Counted from the stretch's first letter, positions 18,229 to 26,826 are shown. The stretch: DNA of 64,000 nucleotides from Ignavibacteria bacterium UBA2360 (GCA_002344125.1 DDTQ01000008.1:369400-433399); one strand, 5' to 3'. Program-made: numbers and translations. The notes: generated by a model not told the origin, from the letters alone.

Positions 18229-19488
18229 ATGAAAGTACTAATTTTGGTAATGACCCTATTTGCAGCGAACGTATTTTCTCAGAGAGGTTTTGAGGGAATG
18301 CTTAAACTGCATGAAAACAAAGATTTTTTCAGATTCATCAAATCCTCAGCACAACAGGATCTTTCTGAATGGCAAAGTAAATTTATAAGTTCGCTTATTC
18401 TTAATCTGCAAAGCAAAAATGCGGCTTCAAATGAACTGATAAATGAATTGCTTCAGGAAAATCACCGTGAAATGAATGATTCACTCAAAATGCTTCTTTA
18501 TGAAACCCGCATGAAAAATTCAGTGCATCTTTGTAATTACAAAGATGCTTCAATTTCTTCTGAATTTATCCTCAATAATTACTCAGCTTTGATCGATTCA
18601 TCCGAGCTTGCCGATATTAATAACTCGCTTATCATTTGGAAGGCTGCTGAAAACCTTGGGCAGCAGATTGTCACTTTTTCAGGGGATTCAAAGATAAGCA
18701 CAAAAAGAGATCTTGCCGGGCTTATCAATATACCTGTAAAATGCAGCGGTCACACCGAAGATTTTGTCTTCGATACAGGAGCTAATTTTTCTGTGGTAAG
18801 CTCAAGCTACGCCAAAAAGCTTAAGATGATTATGATTGGCGGCAGTTTTGAAGTAGGTTCCATCACAGGAAAAAAAATAACTTCAAGGCTTGCTTACGCA
18901 GAAATGCTGGAAATTGGGAGAATTAAAATAAGCAATGCATTATTTCTCGTGATGCCTGATGAATCGTTGTCATTTGCCGGAGGATTATATGTTATTAATG
19001 GAATAATAGGTTTGCCGGTCATTCAGGCAATGAAGGAACTGCACTTGCGGAAAAATGAAATTTATATTCCCGAAAAACGGAATAATTCCGCGCTAACAAA
19101 TTTATTGATTGATGGTTTCATACCTGTAATAGAAGTTATAAATAACAACGATTCGCTTGCGTTTACTTTTGATACCGGCGCGAAAACTACCTTGCTGTAT
19201 TCATCGTATTATGACCTTAACAGATCAGTGATAGAGAAGAAATATGAACCGGAAGAAATTGAGTTTGGCGGCGCAGGCGGTACAATTAAGCTGAAAGGAT
19301 TTGTACTTGGGGATCTCATTTTTCGAGTAGGTACATCAGTGTTGAAACTTGATGAAGTTAAACTTATCGCCGAGCGGATCAAAGATCATGATAGATCATT
19401 TGTCGGAAATCTTGGTCAGGATTATATGGGAGAATTCAGCGAAATGATACTGAATTTTGAACATATGTACGTGGATTTTAAGAAGTAG
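18229..19488 (+). CDS. Secreted protein with two retropepsin-like aspartyl protease domains
   Basis: 419 residues. Signal peptide MKVLILVMTLFAANVFS, which fixes the start at 18229. After a helical region come two copies of a retropepsin-like fold: VFDTGANFSVVSSSYAKKL (Asp182 in the DTG triad) and FTFDTGAKTTLLYSSYYD (Asp315). Each is followed by a strand-rich half ending in a hydrophobic-Gly segment (NGIIGLPVIQAM, GNLGQDYMGEF). Two DTG half-sites in one chain could form a pepsin-like intramolecular active site, or each may dimerise. No T9SS sorting domain, so it is probably periplasmic. Confidence 0.85.
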   Translation: MKVLILVMTLFAANVFSQRGFEGMLKLHENKDFFRFIKSSAQQDLSEWQSKFISSLILNLQSKNAASNELINELLQENHREMNDSLKMLLYETRMKNSVHLCNYKDASISSEFILNNYSALIDSSELADINNSLIIWKAAENLGQQIVTFSGDSKISTKRDLAGLINIPVKCSGHTEDFVFDTGANFSVVSSSYAKKLKMIMIGGSFEVGSITGKKITSRLAYAEMLEIGRIKISNALFLVMPDESLSFAGGLYVINGIIGLPVIQAMKELHLRKNEIYIPEKRNNSALTNLLIDGFIPVIEVINNNDSLAFTFDTGAKTTLLYSSYYDLNRSVIEKKYEPEEIEFGGAGGTIKLKGFVLGDLIFRVGTSVLKLDEVKLIAERIKDHDRSFVGNLGQDYMGEFSEMILNFEHMYVDFKK

Positions 19489-19549
19489 CCTAAAATAAGC
19501 GTCTAATTTTTGGAAAAATCTTACCCTTTATTAAATTCATTATAATTTG

Positions 19550-19557
19550 TAAATTTG
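19550..19557 (+). promoter_or_regulatory. TAnnTTTG promoter element of tRNA-Ser
   Basis: TAAATTTG, followed by GC as at 1789, ends 28 nt before the first base of the tRNA. The spacing suits transcription starting about 20 nt before the mature 5' end. Confidence 0.4.
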
Positions 19558-19585
19558 CTTTCTATTTGAGCTGATTCTCACAAAC

Positions 19586-19675
19586 GGAGAGGTGGGTGAG
19601 TGGCTCAAACCAACGGTTTGCTAAACCGTCATAGGGGGTTAACCTCTATCGAGGGTTCGAATCCCTCCCTCTCCG
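19586..19675 (+). tRNA. tRNA-Ser (anticodon GCT)
   Basis: 90 nt class II tRNA with a long variable arm. Acceptor stem GGAGAGG/CCTCTCC, anticodon stem ACGGT/ACCGT around loop TTGCTAA (anticodon GCT at 19620-19622), T-arm GAGGGTTCGAATCCCTC, discriminator G. CCA is not encoded, unlike tRNA-Thr in the same window. The 3' end is duplicated 493 bp downstream. Confidence 0.97.
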
Positions 19676-19702
19676 CGATACTGCGCTAAAGCTTCGTATC
19701 GC
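19675..19702 (+). repeat. 28-nt hairpin with conserved 14-nt loop, copy 1
   Basis: Stem GCGATAC/GTATCGC, loop TGCGCTAAAGCTTC. An identical copy lies at 20168-20195. A member with a different stem but the same loop lies on the opposite strand at 20134-20161. Confidence 0.75.
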
Positions 19703-19711
19703 AGGCTTTTT

Positions 19712-19740
19712 AAGCAGGTACTATGTTACCTGCTTTTTTT
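19712..19740 (+). terminator. Rho-independent terminator of tRNA-Ser (copied at 20205-20233)
   Basis: Stem AAGCAGGTA/TACCTGCTT, 6-nt loop, then a run of seven or more T. The same terminator recurs at 20205-20233 inside the second 77-bp repeat. Confidence 0.9.
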
Positions 19741-19807
19741 ATGTACAATAAATCATGCATTTTCCTTCTGTTATACTTTCAATATTTTGGAGTTATTCAA
19801 TAATTAA

Positions 19808-20098
19808 ATGATTATTTTAATGTGGTACGTATACATAATAAAAAGTATTAATACAGATTTCATATACATAGGTTCAACAAACGATATCAAAAGGCGAATT
19901 CTTGAGCACAATGAAGGATTGAGCCAATCCACAAAACACTATAAACCTTTTGAACTAGAAGCATATATTGCATTAAGATATGAAAATCAGGCGCGAACCT
20001 TGGAGAAATATTTTAAGACAGGCTCAGGAAAGGCAATTTTGTTTAAGAGGATATTACATAAACCGGTACTAAAACGAGATGTTAATGACCCAATCTGA
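19808..20098 (+). CDS. Small GIY-YIG nuclease-domain protein
   Basis: 96 residues, essentially one GIY-YIG domain of the short UPF0213/YhbQ-like type. Seen: WYVYII (GIY position), FIYIGSTNDIKRRILEH (YIG, conserved Arg) and the C-terminal LEKYFKTGSGKA with the metal-binding Glu, so catalytically complete by motif. ATG 19808 is used; ATG 19820 gives the more usual start at MWYVYI. It lies between two 77-bp direct repeats that begin in the 3' end of tRNA-Ser. Cutting near the tRNA end, and so mobility of the cassette, is an inference; a repair role cannot be excluded. Confidence 0.85.
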   Translation: MIILMWYVYIIKSINTDFIYIGSTNDIKRRILEHNEGLSQSTKHYKPFELEAYIALRYENQARTLEKYFKTGSGKAILFKRILHKPVLKRDVNDPI

Positions 20099-20133
20099 AT
20101 GCAATATTTTGAAGGAAGATTGATAACCTCCCT

Positions 20134-20161
20134 GGTTGACGAAGCTTTAGCGTAGTCAACC
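20134..20161 (-). repeat. 28-nt hairpin with conserved 14-nt loop, inverted variant
   Basis: On the minus strand: stem GGTTGAC/GTCAACC around loop TACGCTAAAGCTTC. Length and loop match the element at 19675-19702 while the stem differs with pairing kept. It appears to interrupt a tRNA-Ser 3' remnant: CCTCCCT precedes it and CCTCTCCGCG follows. Confidence 0.65.
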
Positions 20162-20236
20162 CTCTCCGCGATACTGCGCTAAAGCTTCGTATCGCAGGCT
20201 TTTTAAGCAGGTACTATGTTACCTGCTTTTTTTATG
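20160..20236 (+). repeat. 77-bp perfect direct repeat, copy 2
   Basis: Identical to 19667-19743. Contains nine bases of the tRNA-Ser acceptor end, the 28-nt hairpin (20168-20195) and the terminator (20205-20233), but no complete tRNA upstream of it. It marks the right edge of the GIY-YIG segment. Confidence 0.95.
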
Positions 20237-20268
20237 CCGGGCTTTGGACCAATCCCGAGAACTCTGGA

Positions 20269-20323
20269 CTAAACCGTCATATGGGTCAACCGCTGACTGC
20301 CTTTGCAGTTCTATCGAGGGTTC
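20269..20323 (+). pseudogene. Degenerate tRNA-Ser fragment
   Basis: CTAAACCGTCAT and TCTATCGAGGGTTC match the anticodon/variable and T-arm regions of the tRNA-Ser at 19586. They are separated by GGGTCAACC and an extra segment containing the small hairpin ACTGC/GCAGT. It has no acceptor stem and no working cloverleaf. Probably a relic of an earlier insertion at the same tRNA. Confidence 0.6.
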
Positions 20324-20339
20324 ACAACATCATACCACG

Positions 20340-20693
20340 CTTTTTGTAGTCGAAGCCTTTCAGGCTTCGCAAAACGAAACATACTGATTTCTACTCTATC
20401 GTACTCGTAGAGTTTCCAAAAAGTAATTTAGGGCTTTTTATCATACTTTGCTTTTGTAGTCGAAGCCTTTCAGGCTTCGCATTTGAAAGAAACGCCTGTT
20501 TGTTTCTACACATTGGCATTGATTCTCAATTTTTTCTCGCAGTTAGTCGTTCCAGTTATATGTTTAACCCCGCTCTTTTGGAGCGGGGGATTTAAGCACC
20601 CACACACATGGGATTAAGCCCTGATGGAATTTATAATAAGTTTGCTTCGTTGAATTCGCTACACTAATTCTCCTTGTAAAATGTACCGGGCAC
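20340..20693. repeat. Hairpin-repeat island A
   Basis: Gene-free stretch holding two copies of the R1 hairpin (stem GAAGCC/GGCTTC; 20346-20371 and 20456-20481), one R2 hairpin (CCCCGCTC/GAGCGGGG; 20566-20588) and a degenerate R3 motif near 20610. The same families recur at 26520-26820, 28255-28985 and 31720-32502. Confidence 0.8.
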
Positions 20694-20721
20694 AAAAAAA
20701 AGACGACTCATCGGGTCGTCT
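20694..20721 (-). terminator. Terminator of the dnaX-speB unit
   Basis: On the minus strand: stem AGACGACCC/GAGTCGTCT with a 3-nt loop, followed by seven or more T. It lies 29 nt after the speB stop. The stem is a relative of the R4 repeat hairpin. Confidence 0.85.
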
Positions 20722-20749
20722 CTACTAAAGAAACTAGAAAAATCGTTAC

Positions 20750-21643
20750 CTAAAACTTATAATTTAATATCTTATATATTAGCTTAGCTGTCATAAAGTC
20801 CGGGAAGGAGTAATCTTTCCTCGGAGCAAGCTCCACAACATCAAAGCCCACCAGGTTGCGTTCAGCGCAAACCTTTTTCAGAAGGCGCATGGTTTCATCC
20901 CAATAAAAGCCGTTTGGTTCGGGGGTTCCCGTAGAAGGCATAATTGAAGGATCAAAATAATCCACATCAAACGTAATATATACATTCTTTTTAAGAGTCT
21001 GTAGAATTTTCTCTATCAGAATTTGATCAAATCCTTCATTGCGCATCTGGTGCGCGTAAAATGTTTTGATTCCCTTTGCTTTAATGAACTCAAACTCTTC
21101 CTTGCACTGAGCGCGGATGCCCACCTGCGTTATATCTGCAGTGAACTCTGCAACACGGGCGGCAAAAGAAGCATGCGAGTACTTTGAGCCTTCGTATTCT
21201 TCACGCAGATCTGAGTGCGCGTCAAAATGCAGGATTGAAAGATCACTGTAATTATCAAAGTGCGCCTGAATAGGCGCTGTGCTAATGGAATGCTCTCCGC
21301 CAAGCGTTATAACAAACTTTCCGTTTTTGATATGTTCGTTAACATTTTTGTAGATTAGATCAAGCGCCTTTTTACCTGTATTATTGCTAAACTGCATTGG
21401 TTCAATTGCGGCAATTCCAATTTCAAAACAAACCTGTTTTTCGGTTTCTTCGTCAAAGAACTCAACGTAATGTGATGCCTCAAGTATTGCCTTGGGTCCT
21501 TTAGCAGTTCCTTTGCCGTAGGATGTGGTTTTTTCATACGGCGCCGATAGGATAACTACTTTTGAATTATCGTAGCCTGAATACTCTTTTTCAATTGCAA
21601 GGAAGTTCTTTTCTAACGGAAGTGTCTTGTAACTCTTGTTCAT
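20750..21643 (-). CDS. speB: Agmatinase-type ureohydrolase
   Basis: 297 residues. Predicted to split agmatine to putrescine and urea with a dimanganese centre. Metal motifs are seen in order: GGEHS, LHFDAHSDLR, SHAS and FDVDYFDPSIMP; the C-terminal FDVVELAP is typical of agmatinases. Arginase or another guanidino substrate is possible. Its ATG abuts the dnaX stop codon with no intervening base and no ribosome site, so translation is probably coupled to dnaX. Terminated by the hairpin at 20694-20721. Confidence 0.9.
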   Translation of the reverse strand: MNKSYKTLPLEKNFLAIEKEYSGYDNSKVVILSAPYEKTTSYGKGTAKGPKAILEASHYVEFFDEETEKQVCFEIGIAAIEPMQFSNNTGKKALDLIYKNVNEHIKNGKFVITLGGEHSISTAPIQAHFDNYSDLSILHFDAHSDLREEYEGSKYSHASFAARVAEFTADITQVGIRAQCKEEFEFIKAKGIKTFYAHQMRNEGFDQILIEKILQTLKKNVYITFDVDYFDPSIMPSTGTPEPNGFYWDETMRLLKKVCAERNLVGFDVVELAPRKDYSFPDFMTAKLIYKILNYKF

Positions 21644-23389
21644 TTAATTTATTTCTTTTGCGTTAAAATCTTTCAAAAGGATACTCCGAATTTTATCAAA
21701 ATTATCAGGTTTTGCTGTAATCCCTTCGGCAGTTTCTTTGCTGTAACTTTCGCCGGATGAGCTGGAGATAAATTCTGAACTCTTTACCAGGCCTATGCTC
21801 AGCGATTCGCCGAAGTACTTAGATATCTTGCCGGCAAGATAATCTATATAACCGTCAACAAGCTCATAGCTGGTATCTTCAACCCTGATAAGGAGGTTAC
21901 TTTTTTCATCCTGCTCAAACGTGGTATCTTTAATAATGCTGTAAACCCATTTTCGCTCGGTTTTTATCTGGTCTTTAATGCTGAGCCAATGTGAATTCAG
22001 GTCTCCTTCAGCGCCGGCAAGATCAACTTTCTGTTCGATTACTTCAGCTGAAGCCGAAATTTCAGGTTTCGTTTGAGTATTATCCTGCTTTACAGATGAT
22101 GTATTATAAGTTACATTTACCCTAGCTTCATTCTTTGGTGAGAATACGGGCTTTGCAGCCGGAGCTGTGCTCCGGGTTTCAGTGGTATTGCTGCCGCTGA
22201 AGTTGGCGGCTTGGCCGCCGGATTTGATCCGGCTCAACTCTTCCAATATCTGGGAGATCTCACGCGTATCGGTGAATTTGATGAGTTCCACAAGCAGCGC
22301 TTCTATAAGCGTACGCTGGTTAGATGAATACTTGAAGGTGTATTCTGTCTGCAGTATCAGTTTCAGCGAATTGATAATTTCAAGCTGTGAAAACTTGCTT
22401 ATATTTTCGGCGTACTTCTGTTTAACAGGCTCTGATTCAATTATAAGCTCCGCTGATCCGGTTGAGCAGACTATCAGAAGGTTCCTGTAGTGTTCAGTGA
22501 GGCCATCCAGAAAGATCTGCATATCATAGCCTTTATCCATCAGGCTGTCAAAATAGTTCAGTAGTCCTTTTGCGTCCCGCTGTTTAACCAGATCAGATAT
22601 CTCAAAGTACACATCGCTTTGCGCCAGGTTAAAAAATGCTTTAAGTTTATCGAAGGTTATCTCATTATCGCAGTAAGCCGCTGACATATCAAAAAGCCCC
22701 TGCGCGTCGCGCATTGAGCCATCACCTTTTTTGGCAATAAAAAACAGCGATTCATTATCTACCTGGATCTTTTCTTCCGATGCGATGTATTTTAAACGTG
22801 TCGAAATTTCCTCTATAGTAAGCCTCTTGAAATCAAACTTCTGGCATCTTCCTAAAATTGTAAGAGGCACTTTTTCGGGGGAAGTAGTTGCGAAAATAAA
22901 AACTACGTACGGTGGCGGCTCCTCAAGTGTCTTCAATAGGGCGTTAAACGATGCGCCCGTTAACATATGGACTTCATCAATTATAAATATTTTGAATTTA
23001 GAACGAACCGGGCCGTACTTGACTTTTTCTTTCAGCTCTCTTACATCTTCAATATTCCTGTTCGAGGCGCCGTCAATTTCAAATACATCCGGGTGGTTGC
23101 GGTTATCGTTAATTATCTCGCGGCAGCTGTCGCATTCATTGCACGGCTCGCCGTTAGGCTTGCGGTTCAGACAGTTGAGTGATTTTGCCAGAAGCCTGGC
23201 AACCGTGGTTTTACCAACACCCCTTGGACCCGAAAATAAATATGCATGCGATATCCTGTTGTTCTTAATCGCGTTCCTGAGGGTTTTTGTAATGAACTCC
23301 TGTGAACTTACGTCATCAAAATTGCGCGGGCGCCATTTCCTTGCGGTTACTGTATAACCCGGGTTTTCACCAAATAATTCTTCTGCCAT
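21644..23389 (-). CDS. dnaX: DNA polymerase III subunit gamma/tau
   Basis: 581 residues. ATPase of the clamp loader in replication. Seen: TARKWRPRNFDDV near the N-terminus, Walker A GPRGVGKTT (about 54-62), the four-Cys zinc module around CNECDSC, Walker B/DEAD-like IIDEVHML, SRC-type LGRCQKFDFKRL, and a variable Ser/Thr/Pro-rich linker (about 395-445) before a C-terminal tau-like domain. No programmed frameshift site was recognised, but I did not search exhaustively. Lies 32 nt after a BNR-protein gene and directly before speB. Confidence 0.96.
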   Translation of the reverse strand: MAEELFGENPGYTVTARKWRPRNFDDVSSQEFITKTLRNAIKNNRISHAYLFSGPRGVGKTTVARLLAKSLNCLNRKPNGEPCNECDSCREIINDNRNHPDVFEIDGASNRNIEDVRELKEKVKYGPVRSKFKIFIIDEVHMLTGASFNALLKTLEEPPPYVVFIFATTSPEKVPLTILGRCQKFDFKRLTIEEISTRLKYIASEEKIQVDNESLFFIAKKGDGSMRDAQGLFDMSAAYCDNEITFDKLKAFFNLAQSDVYFEISDLVKQRDAKGLLNYFDSLMDKGYDMQIFLDGLTEHYRNLLIVCSTGSAELIIESEPVKQKYAENISKFSQLEIINSLKLILQTEYTFKYSSNQRTLIEALLVELIKFTDTREISQILEELSRIKSGGQAANFSGSNTTETRSTAPAAKPVFSPKNEARVNVTYNTSSVKQDNTQTKPEISASAEVIEQKVDLAGAEGDLNSHWLSIKDQIKTERKWVYSIIKDTTFEQDEKSNLLIRVEDTSYELVDGYIDYLAGKISKYFGESLSIGLVKSSEFISSSSGESYSKETAEGITAKPDNFDKIRSILLKDFNAKEIN

Positions 23390-23421
23390 TATTTAAACTT
23401 TATTGTATTGTTATATCTTTT

Positions 23422-24699
23422 TTAAAACTGGTTTCCTGCGTAAATTATACTAAGCTTTCCCTTATCAAATCTCTGCCATGCGCATGCGGTAAAATCATTC
23501 AAAGAGTTAACGCCAATGTAGTCACCAAAGAACACAGATTTCACCGGAACGAATGGTTCTTCTGATATCCTGGTATTTAGGAATGTTTCGCCGCCGTCTG
23601 TGGATCTTGCCAGGTAAACATCCGTATTCAGGTCACTGTGATCGCGCCTATCGTAGTATAATATATTTATAGAGCCTGTCAAAGGGTCAACTGACATCCA
23701 GCTCATAAATTGCTGTTTGCCGTTTCCAACCGGGTCATCGTTTATCCTTATTGCGCCGCTCCATGTATTTCCGCCATCAGCAGATTTGATCATGAATATA
23801 TCCACATCATTCTCACCGTTGCGTCTATCTGAATAGTTTATGTAAATTGTACCTTTGTAAGGCGAGTTACTTATATCACATTGTGTTATGGGCAGTCCGT
23901 TACATCTGAAAATTCCTTCAATATCATACACCCAGCCGCCATACTGACTCCCTGCAACAATATCGTTTTCCAGCCAGGATTCGCCGCCATCGGTTGAGCG
24001 GTCAAAATATAACTTATCGTGAGCTGACCAGCTTACATATATCTCTCCGTTGGGTCCAACACAGGGTACTGCACCCTCTGTAGTGTTTGAAGAGTCAACG
24101 CAGTCTCCTGAGATCTGGTTTATACGTAAAGCTTCGCTCCATGATTTGCCTGAATTGGAACTGAATGAAAAATGAATATTTGACTCATCCTTCGGGTTGT
24201 GGCTGTCATAAGCGTCGAACTGGGTCCACGTTACATAAATATTATTTCGCCATTTGCTATCGGTAAAATCAACGCAGGCCCATGGTTTATCCTGTTTTTT
24301 AGGAGGATTCAGCCCCATATACGTCCCTGGGTTCTCGTAAGTCATTCCGCCATCTGTTGATCGCTGACATACAATGCGGTCTATCCACTGGGGATTAGAA
24401 GGTCTCGAAAGATGAAAGAAATACGCTGAACCATTAACATCAAATATCAATACAGGGTCACCCCAAACACCGTTTTGCATGTCGGTTATTTCTTTGTTAA
24501 CCCATGTATTGCCGCGGTCAAATGAATAGTAGTAATTATTCAGGTTAGCGCCCGAAATAATGTTATTGGGATGCTTTGGATTGATAGCAATCGAAACTTC
24601 GTTGGGACTGTTACTTATTGAATTAACTTTAATGTTCTTAAACTGCGAAAAAACAACTGAGGGCACGATCAAAAAGATCAAAATTAATTCTTTTATCAT
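23422..24699 (-). CDS. Secreted BNR/Asp-box repeat protein without T9SS sorting domain
   Basis: 425 residues from the ATG at 24699, chosen because it opens a signal peptide (MIKELILIFLIVPSVVFS). The frame extends further upstream but only into the preceding gene. Several Asp-boxes are seen (SFDRGNTW, STDGGMTY, SSNSGKSW, STDGGESW, SADGGNTW, STDGGETF), giving a sialidase-like propeller. Sialidase catalytic residues cannot be confirmed. The protein stops after FDKGKLSIIYAGNQF with no sorting domain, while its neighbour 5 nt upstream has one. The conserved pattern NxPNEVSIAINPKHP and DPV after VWG is shared with the neighbours. Confidence 0.85.
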   Translation of the reverse strand: MIKELILIFLIVPSVVFSQFKNIKVNSISNSPNEVSIAINPKHPNNIISGANLNNYYYSFDRGNTWVNKEITDMQNGVWGDPVLIFDVNGSAYFFHLSRPSNPQWIDRIVCQRSTDGGMTYENPGTYMGLNPPKKQDKPWACVDFTDSKWRNNIYVTWTQFDAYDSHNPKDESNIHFSFSSNSGKSWSEALRINQISGDCVDSSNTTEGAVPCVGPNGEIYVSWSAHDKLYFDRSTDGGESWLENDIVAGSQYGGWVYDIEGIFRCNGLPITQCDISNSPYKGTIYINYSDRRNGENDVDIFMIKSADGGNTWSGAIRINDDPVGNGKQQFMSWMSVDPLTGSINILYYDRRDHSDLNTDVYLARSTDGGETFLNTRISEEPFVPVKSVFFGDYIGVNSLNDFTACAWQRFDKGKLSIIYAGNQF

Positions 24700-24704
24700 T
24701 GATA

Positions 24705-26294
24705 TTATTTGGTTAGTATCATTTTTTTGGTTACTGAAAAACTTCCGGAACTTAATTGGTAAAAATATACTCCGCTGGGATAAGATGATGCGTCCCATTC
24801 ATATTTATAAGATCCTGGTGATAATTTACCATCAACTATTACAGCAGTTTCTTTTCCGCTTACATCAAAGATCTTTATTGTTATATCCTTTGAATCATTA
24901 CCACCTGTCGCTGGAACGTCGAAATCTATCCTTGTAACGGGGTTAAACGGATTCGGATAGTTCTGTTTTAAAGCGAATGAAGATGGAATTTCTGTTGATA
25001 CTGGCTCAACCCCCACCGGGAAGTTGATTATTGCTGTCCAGACGCTTAAGGTGCCCGATACCAGTCTTATCCAGATGGGCCTTACCACTCCGTTGTGCGC
25101 TGATATGTTGGTATAATCACCAAAGAAAATATTTGACTGCGGCGTAAAAGGTGAAGAACTGACCCTTTCGTTTACCCAAGTCGTTCCGCCATCAGTTGAG
25201 CGGGCCATGTAAACATCTGTCTGTGTGTTTGTGTAATTCCTTCTATCATAAAATATGCAGTAGAGGTATCCTGTTACCTGGTCTATTGTCATCCATGTAA
25301 AGAATTGCTCTTTCCCTGCAGGGTCATCGTTTATCCTTATAGGAGAGCTCCATGTGTTTCCGCCGTCAGTTGATTTGATCAGCATAACATCGTGATCCGC
25401 GGGACCTGCGCTATCTGTGTAATTTACATAAATTGTTCCGCGGTAAGGTGAGTTACTAATATCGCATAATGTAATCGGCAAACCGTTAGATCTGTATATT
25501 CCGGCCACAACGTAATCCCAGCCGCCGCGCTGAGTGCCGGCAACTATATCATTTTCAAGCCAGGTTGTGCCTCCATCGGTGGATCTATCAAAAAATATTT
25601 TGAAGTTGTTTATTCCCAGCGGACCGGACCATGCGACATATACTTCACCGTTTGGACCAACTGCCGGCACAGAGCCTTCAGTAGTGTAATCTTCGTCAAC
25701 GCAGTTGCCGCCATATCTGCTGAGCCTTTTCACTCCGGTAAATGTCGCGCCGCCATCAGTCGAACGAGCGAATAGTATTCTCGAGCTATCAAGCGGATTG
25801 CTTACTCCATAGTTATCAAACTCTGTCCATGCAACATACATCCAGTTTCCGCGCGGGCCGTTAGTCCAGTCTGTAATTGCCCATTCCTTATCCTGTTGTT
25901 TCGGGGGATTAAACTGCCAGTATGTCCCGGCATTCCAGGTAGCGCCGCCGTTGGTTGATTTATTCACTCCCATCCGGTCAATAAAGCTCGCACCATTAAC
26001 CAAATGAAAATAGAAAAAATTACCCAGTGTATCTGTTATTATGCAGGGGTCGCCCCAGACCGTATAAGTTCCGGTTAGTGTGCTTGCTGTCCAGTTTAAC
26101 CCGCCGTTTGATGAACGGTAAACTTTATCAGTGTTTGCGCCGGCAACTATCTGCATTGTATTTTTGGGATTGATACAAATAGAGGGTTCATTTGGGCCGC
26201 CTGTACCGCTTATCTGAATATTTGTATATGATGATTGTGAATTTATGGATATGGTCAGGATGAATAACAGTATTACAGCTATAGTAGTTTTCAT
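24705..26294 (-). CDS. T9SS-exported BNR/Asp-box repeat protein
   Basis: 529 residues. Signal peptide MKTTIAVILLFILTISINS, six or more Asp-boxes (SSNGGLNW, STDGGATF, STDGGTTW, STDGGNTW), then a sorting domain from about 435: NYPNPFNPVTRIDFDVP, a GVYFYQL strand and KMILTK at the end. It aligns along its length with the proteins at 23422 and 26827, so the three are paralogues. Expected at the cell surface or released; ligand or substrate unknown. The next gene begins 5 nt after its stop. Confidence 0.9.
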   Translation of the reverse strand: MKTTIAVILLFILTISINSQSSYTNIQISGTGGPNEPSICINPKNTMQIVAGANTDKVYRSSNGGLNWTASTLTGTYTVWGDPCIITDTLGNFFYFHLVNGASFIDRMGVNKSTNGGATWNAGTYWQFNPPKQQDKEWAITDWTNGPRGNWMYVAWTEFDNYGVSNPLDSSRILFARSTDGGATFTGVKRLSRYGGNCVDEDYTTEGSVPAVGPNGEVYVAWSGPLGINNFKIFFDRSTDGGTTWLENDIVAGTQRGGWDYVVAGIYRSNGLPITLCDISNSPYRGTIYVNYTDSAGPADHDVMLIKSTDGGNTWSSPIRINDDPAGKEQFFTWMTIDQVTGYLYCIFYDRRNYTNTQTDVYMARSTDGGTTWVNERVSSSPFTPQSNIFFGDYTNISAHNGVVRPIWIRLVSGTLSVWTAIINFPVGVEPVSTEIPSSFALKQNYPNPFNPVTRIDFDVPATGGNDSKDITIKIFDVSGKETAVIVDGKLSPGSYKYEWDASSYPSGVYFYQLSSGSFSVTKKMILTK

Positions 26295-26519
26295 TTGCGA
26301 TATTTAATGATTATACCGCAAAATACTTAATTTAGTTAAGATTTTAAAGGGAGAATTGAGACGAAATTTCAGTGAAAATTAAAACTCAAAGAAACTGATA
26401 ATTACTTAATTTCCACTACCACGAAATAACGTTGTATTATTAGCTGTAACATCAAGCAGGCGATTCACCCAAGCCTTCGTCTTGGAAAGCTAGGTGATCT
26501 CTATAAATAATCTAATAAT

Positions 26520-26820
26520 ATGAAATTAAGTAACCCCGCTCTTCAGAGCGGGGATTAAGCGTACCCAAAAAAGCAAGGGCTTTAGCCCTGCTTGAAGTTA
26601 CAATGAGATAATCGCATCAAATTTGCATTGCAAATTCTTCTCGCATTATGAGCTGACCTTAATGAGACGTCCCAGCGGGACGTCTGTACAGATTATTGAG
26701 CCAATTCTCCCCCACAATAATCGACTTCGCTATTGTATTCGAAGCCTTTCAGGCTTCGTATTTATGAGACTACCCAACCCTTAAGCAAGTCTAGCCGGGT
26801 CGTCTCTATCAATAATCTTC
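26520..26820. repeat. Hairpin-repeat island B
   Basis: Part of a 532-nt gap. One copy each of R2 (26532-26553, CGCTC/GAGCG form), R3 (AGGGCTTTAGCCCT, 26576-26589), R5 (26614-26645), R4 (26664-26690) and a variant R1 (26735-26760), then a degenerate GGGTCGTCT half-stem near 26797. The first 220 nt of the gap (26295-26519) hold nothing I can identify. Confidence 0.8.
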
Positions 26821-26826
26821 AACTTC

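Larger units (their letters stand above)
19667..19743 (+). repeat. 77-bp perfect direct repeat, copy 1 (tRNA-Ser 3' end plus terminator)
   Basis: Runs from nine bases inside the tRNA-Ser acceptor end through a 28-nt hairpin (19675-19702) and the terminator to ATG at 19743. It is identical over 77 of 77 bases to 20160-20236. The two copies flank the GIY-YIG gene. Confidence 0.95.

Noticed and set aside
19586..20323. Integrative element with tyrosine integrase at tRNA-Ser
   Set aside because: No integrase, excisionase or phage-like gene lies between the repeats or nearby; only the GIY-YIG gene is present.
24700..24798. Upstream extension of the BNR gene that ends at 23422
   Set aside because: It would overlap the 3' end of the preceding sorting-domain gene and hide the signal peptide that begins at 24699.
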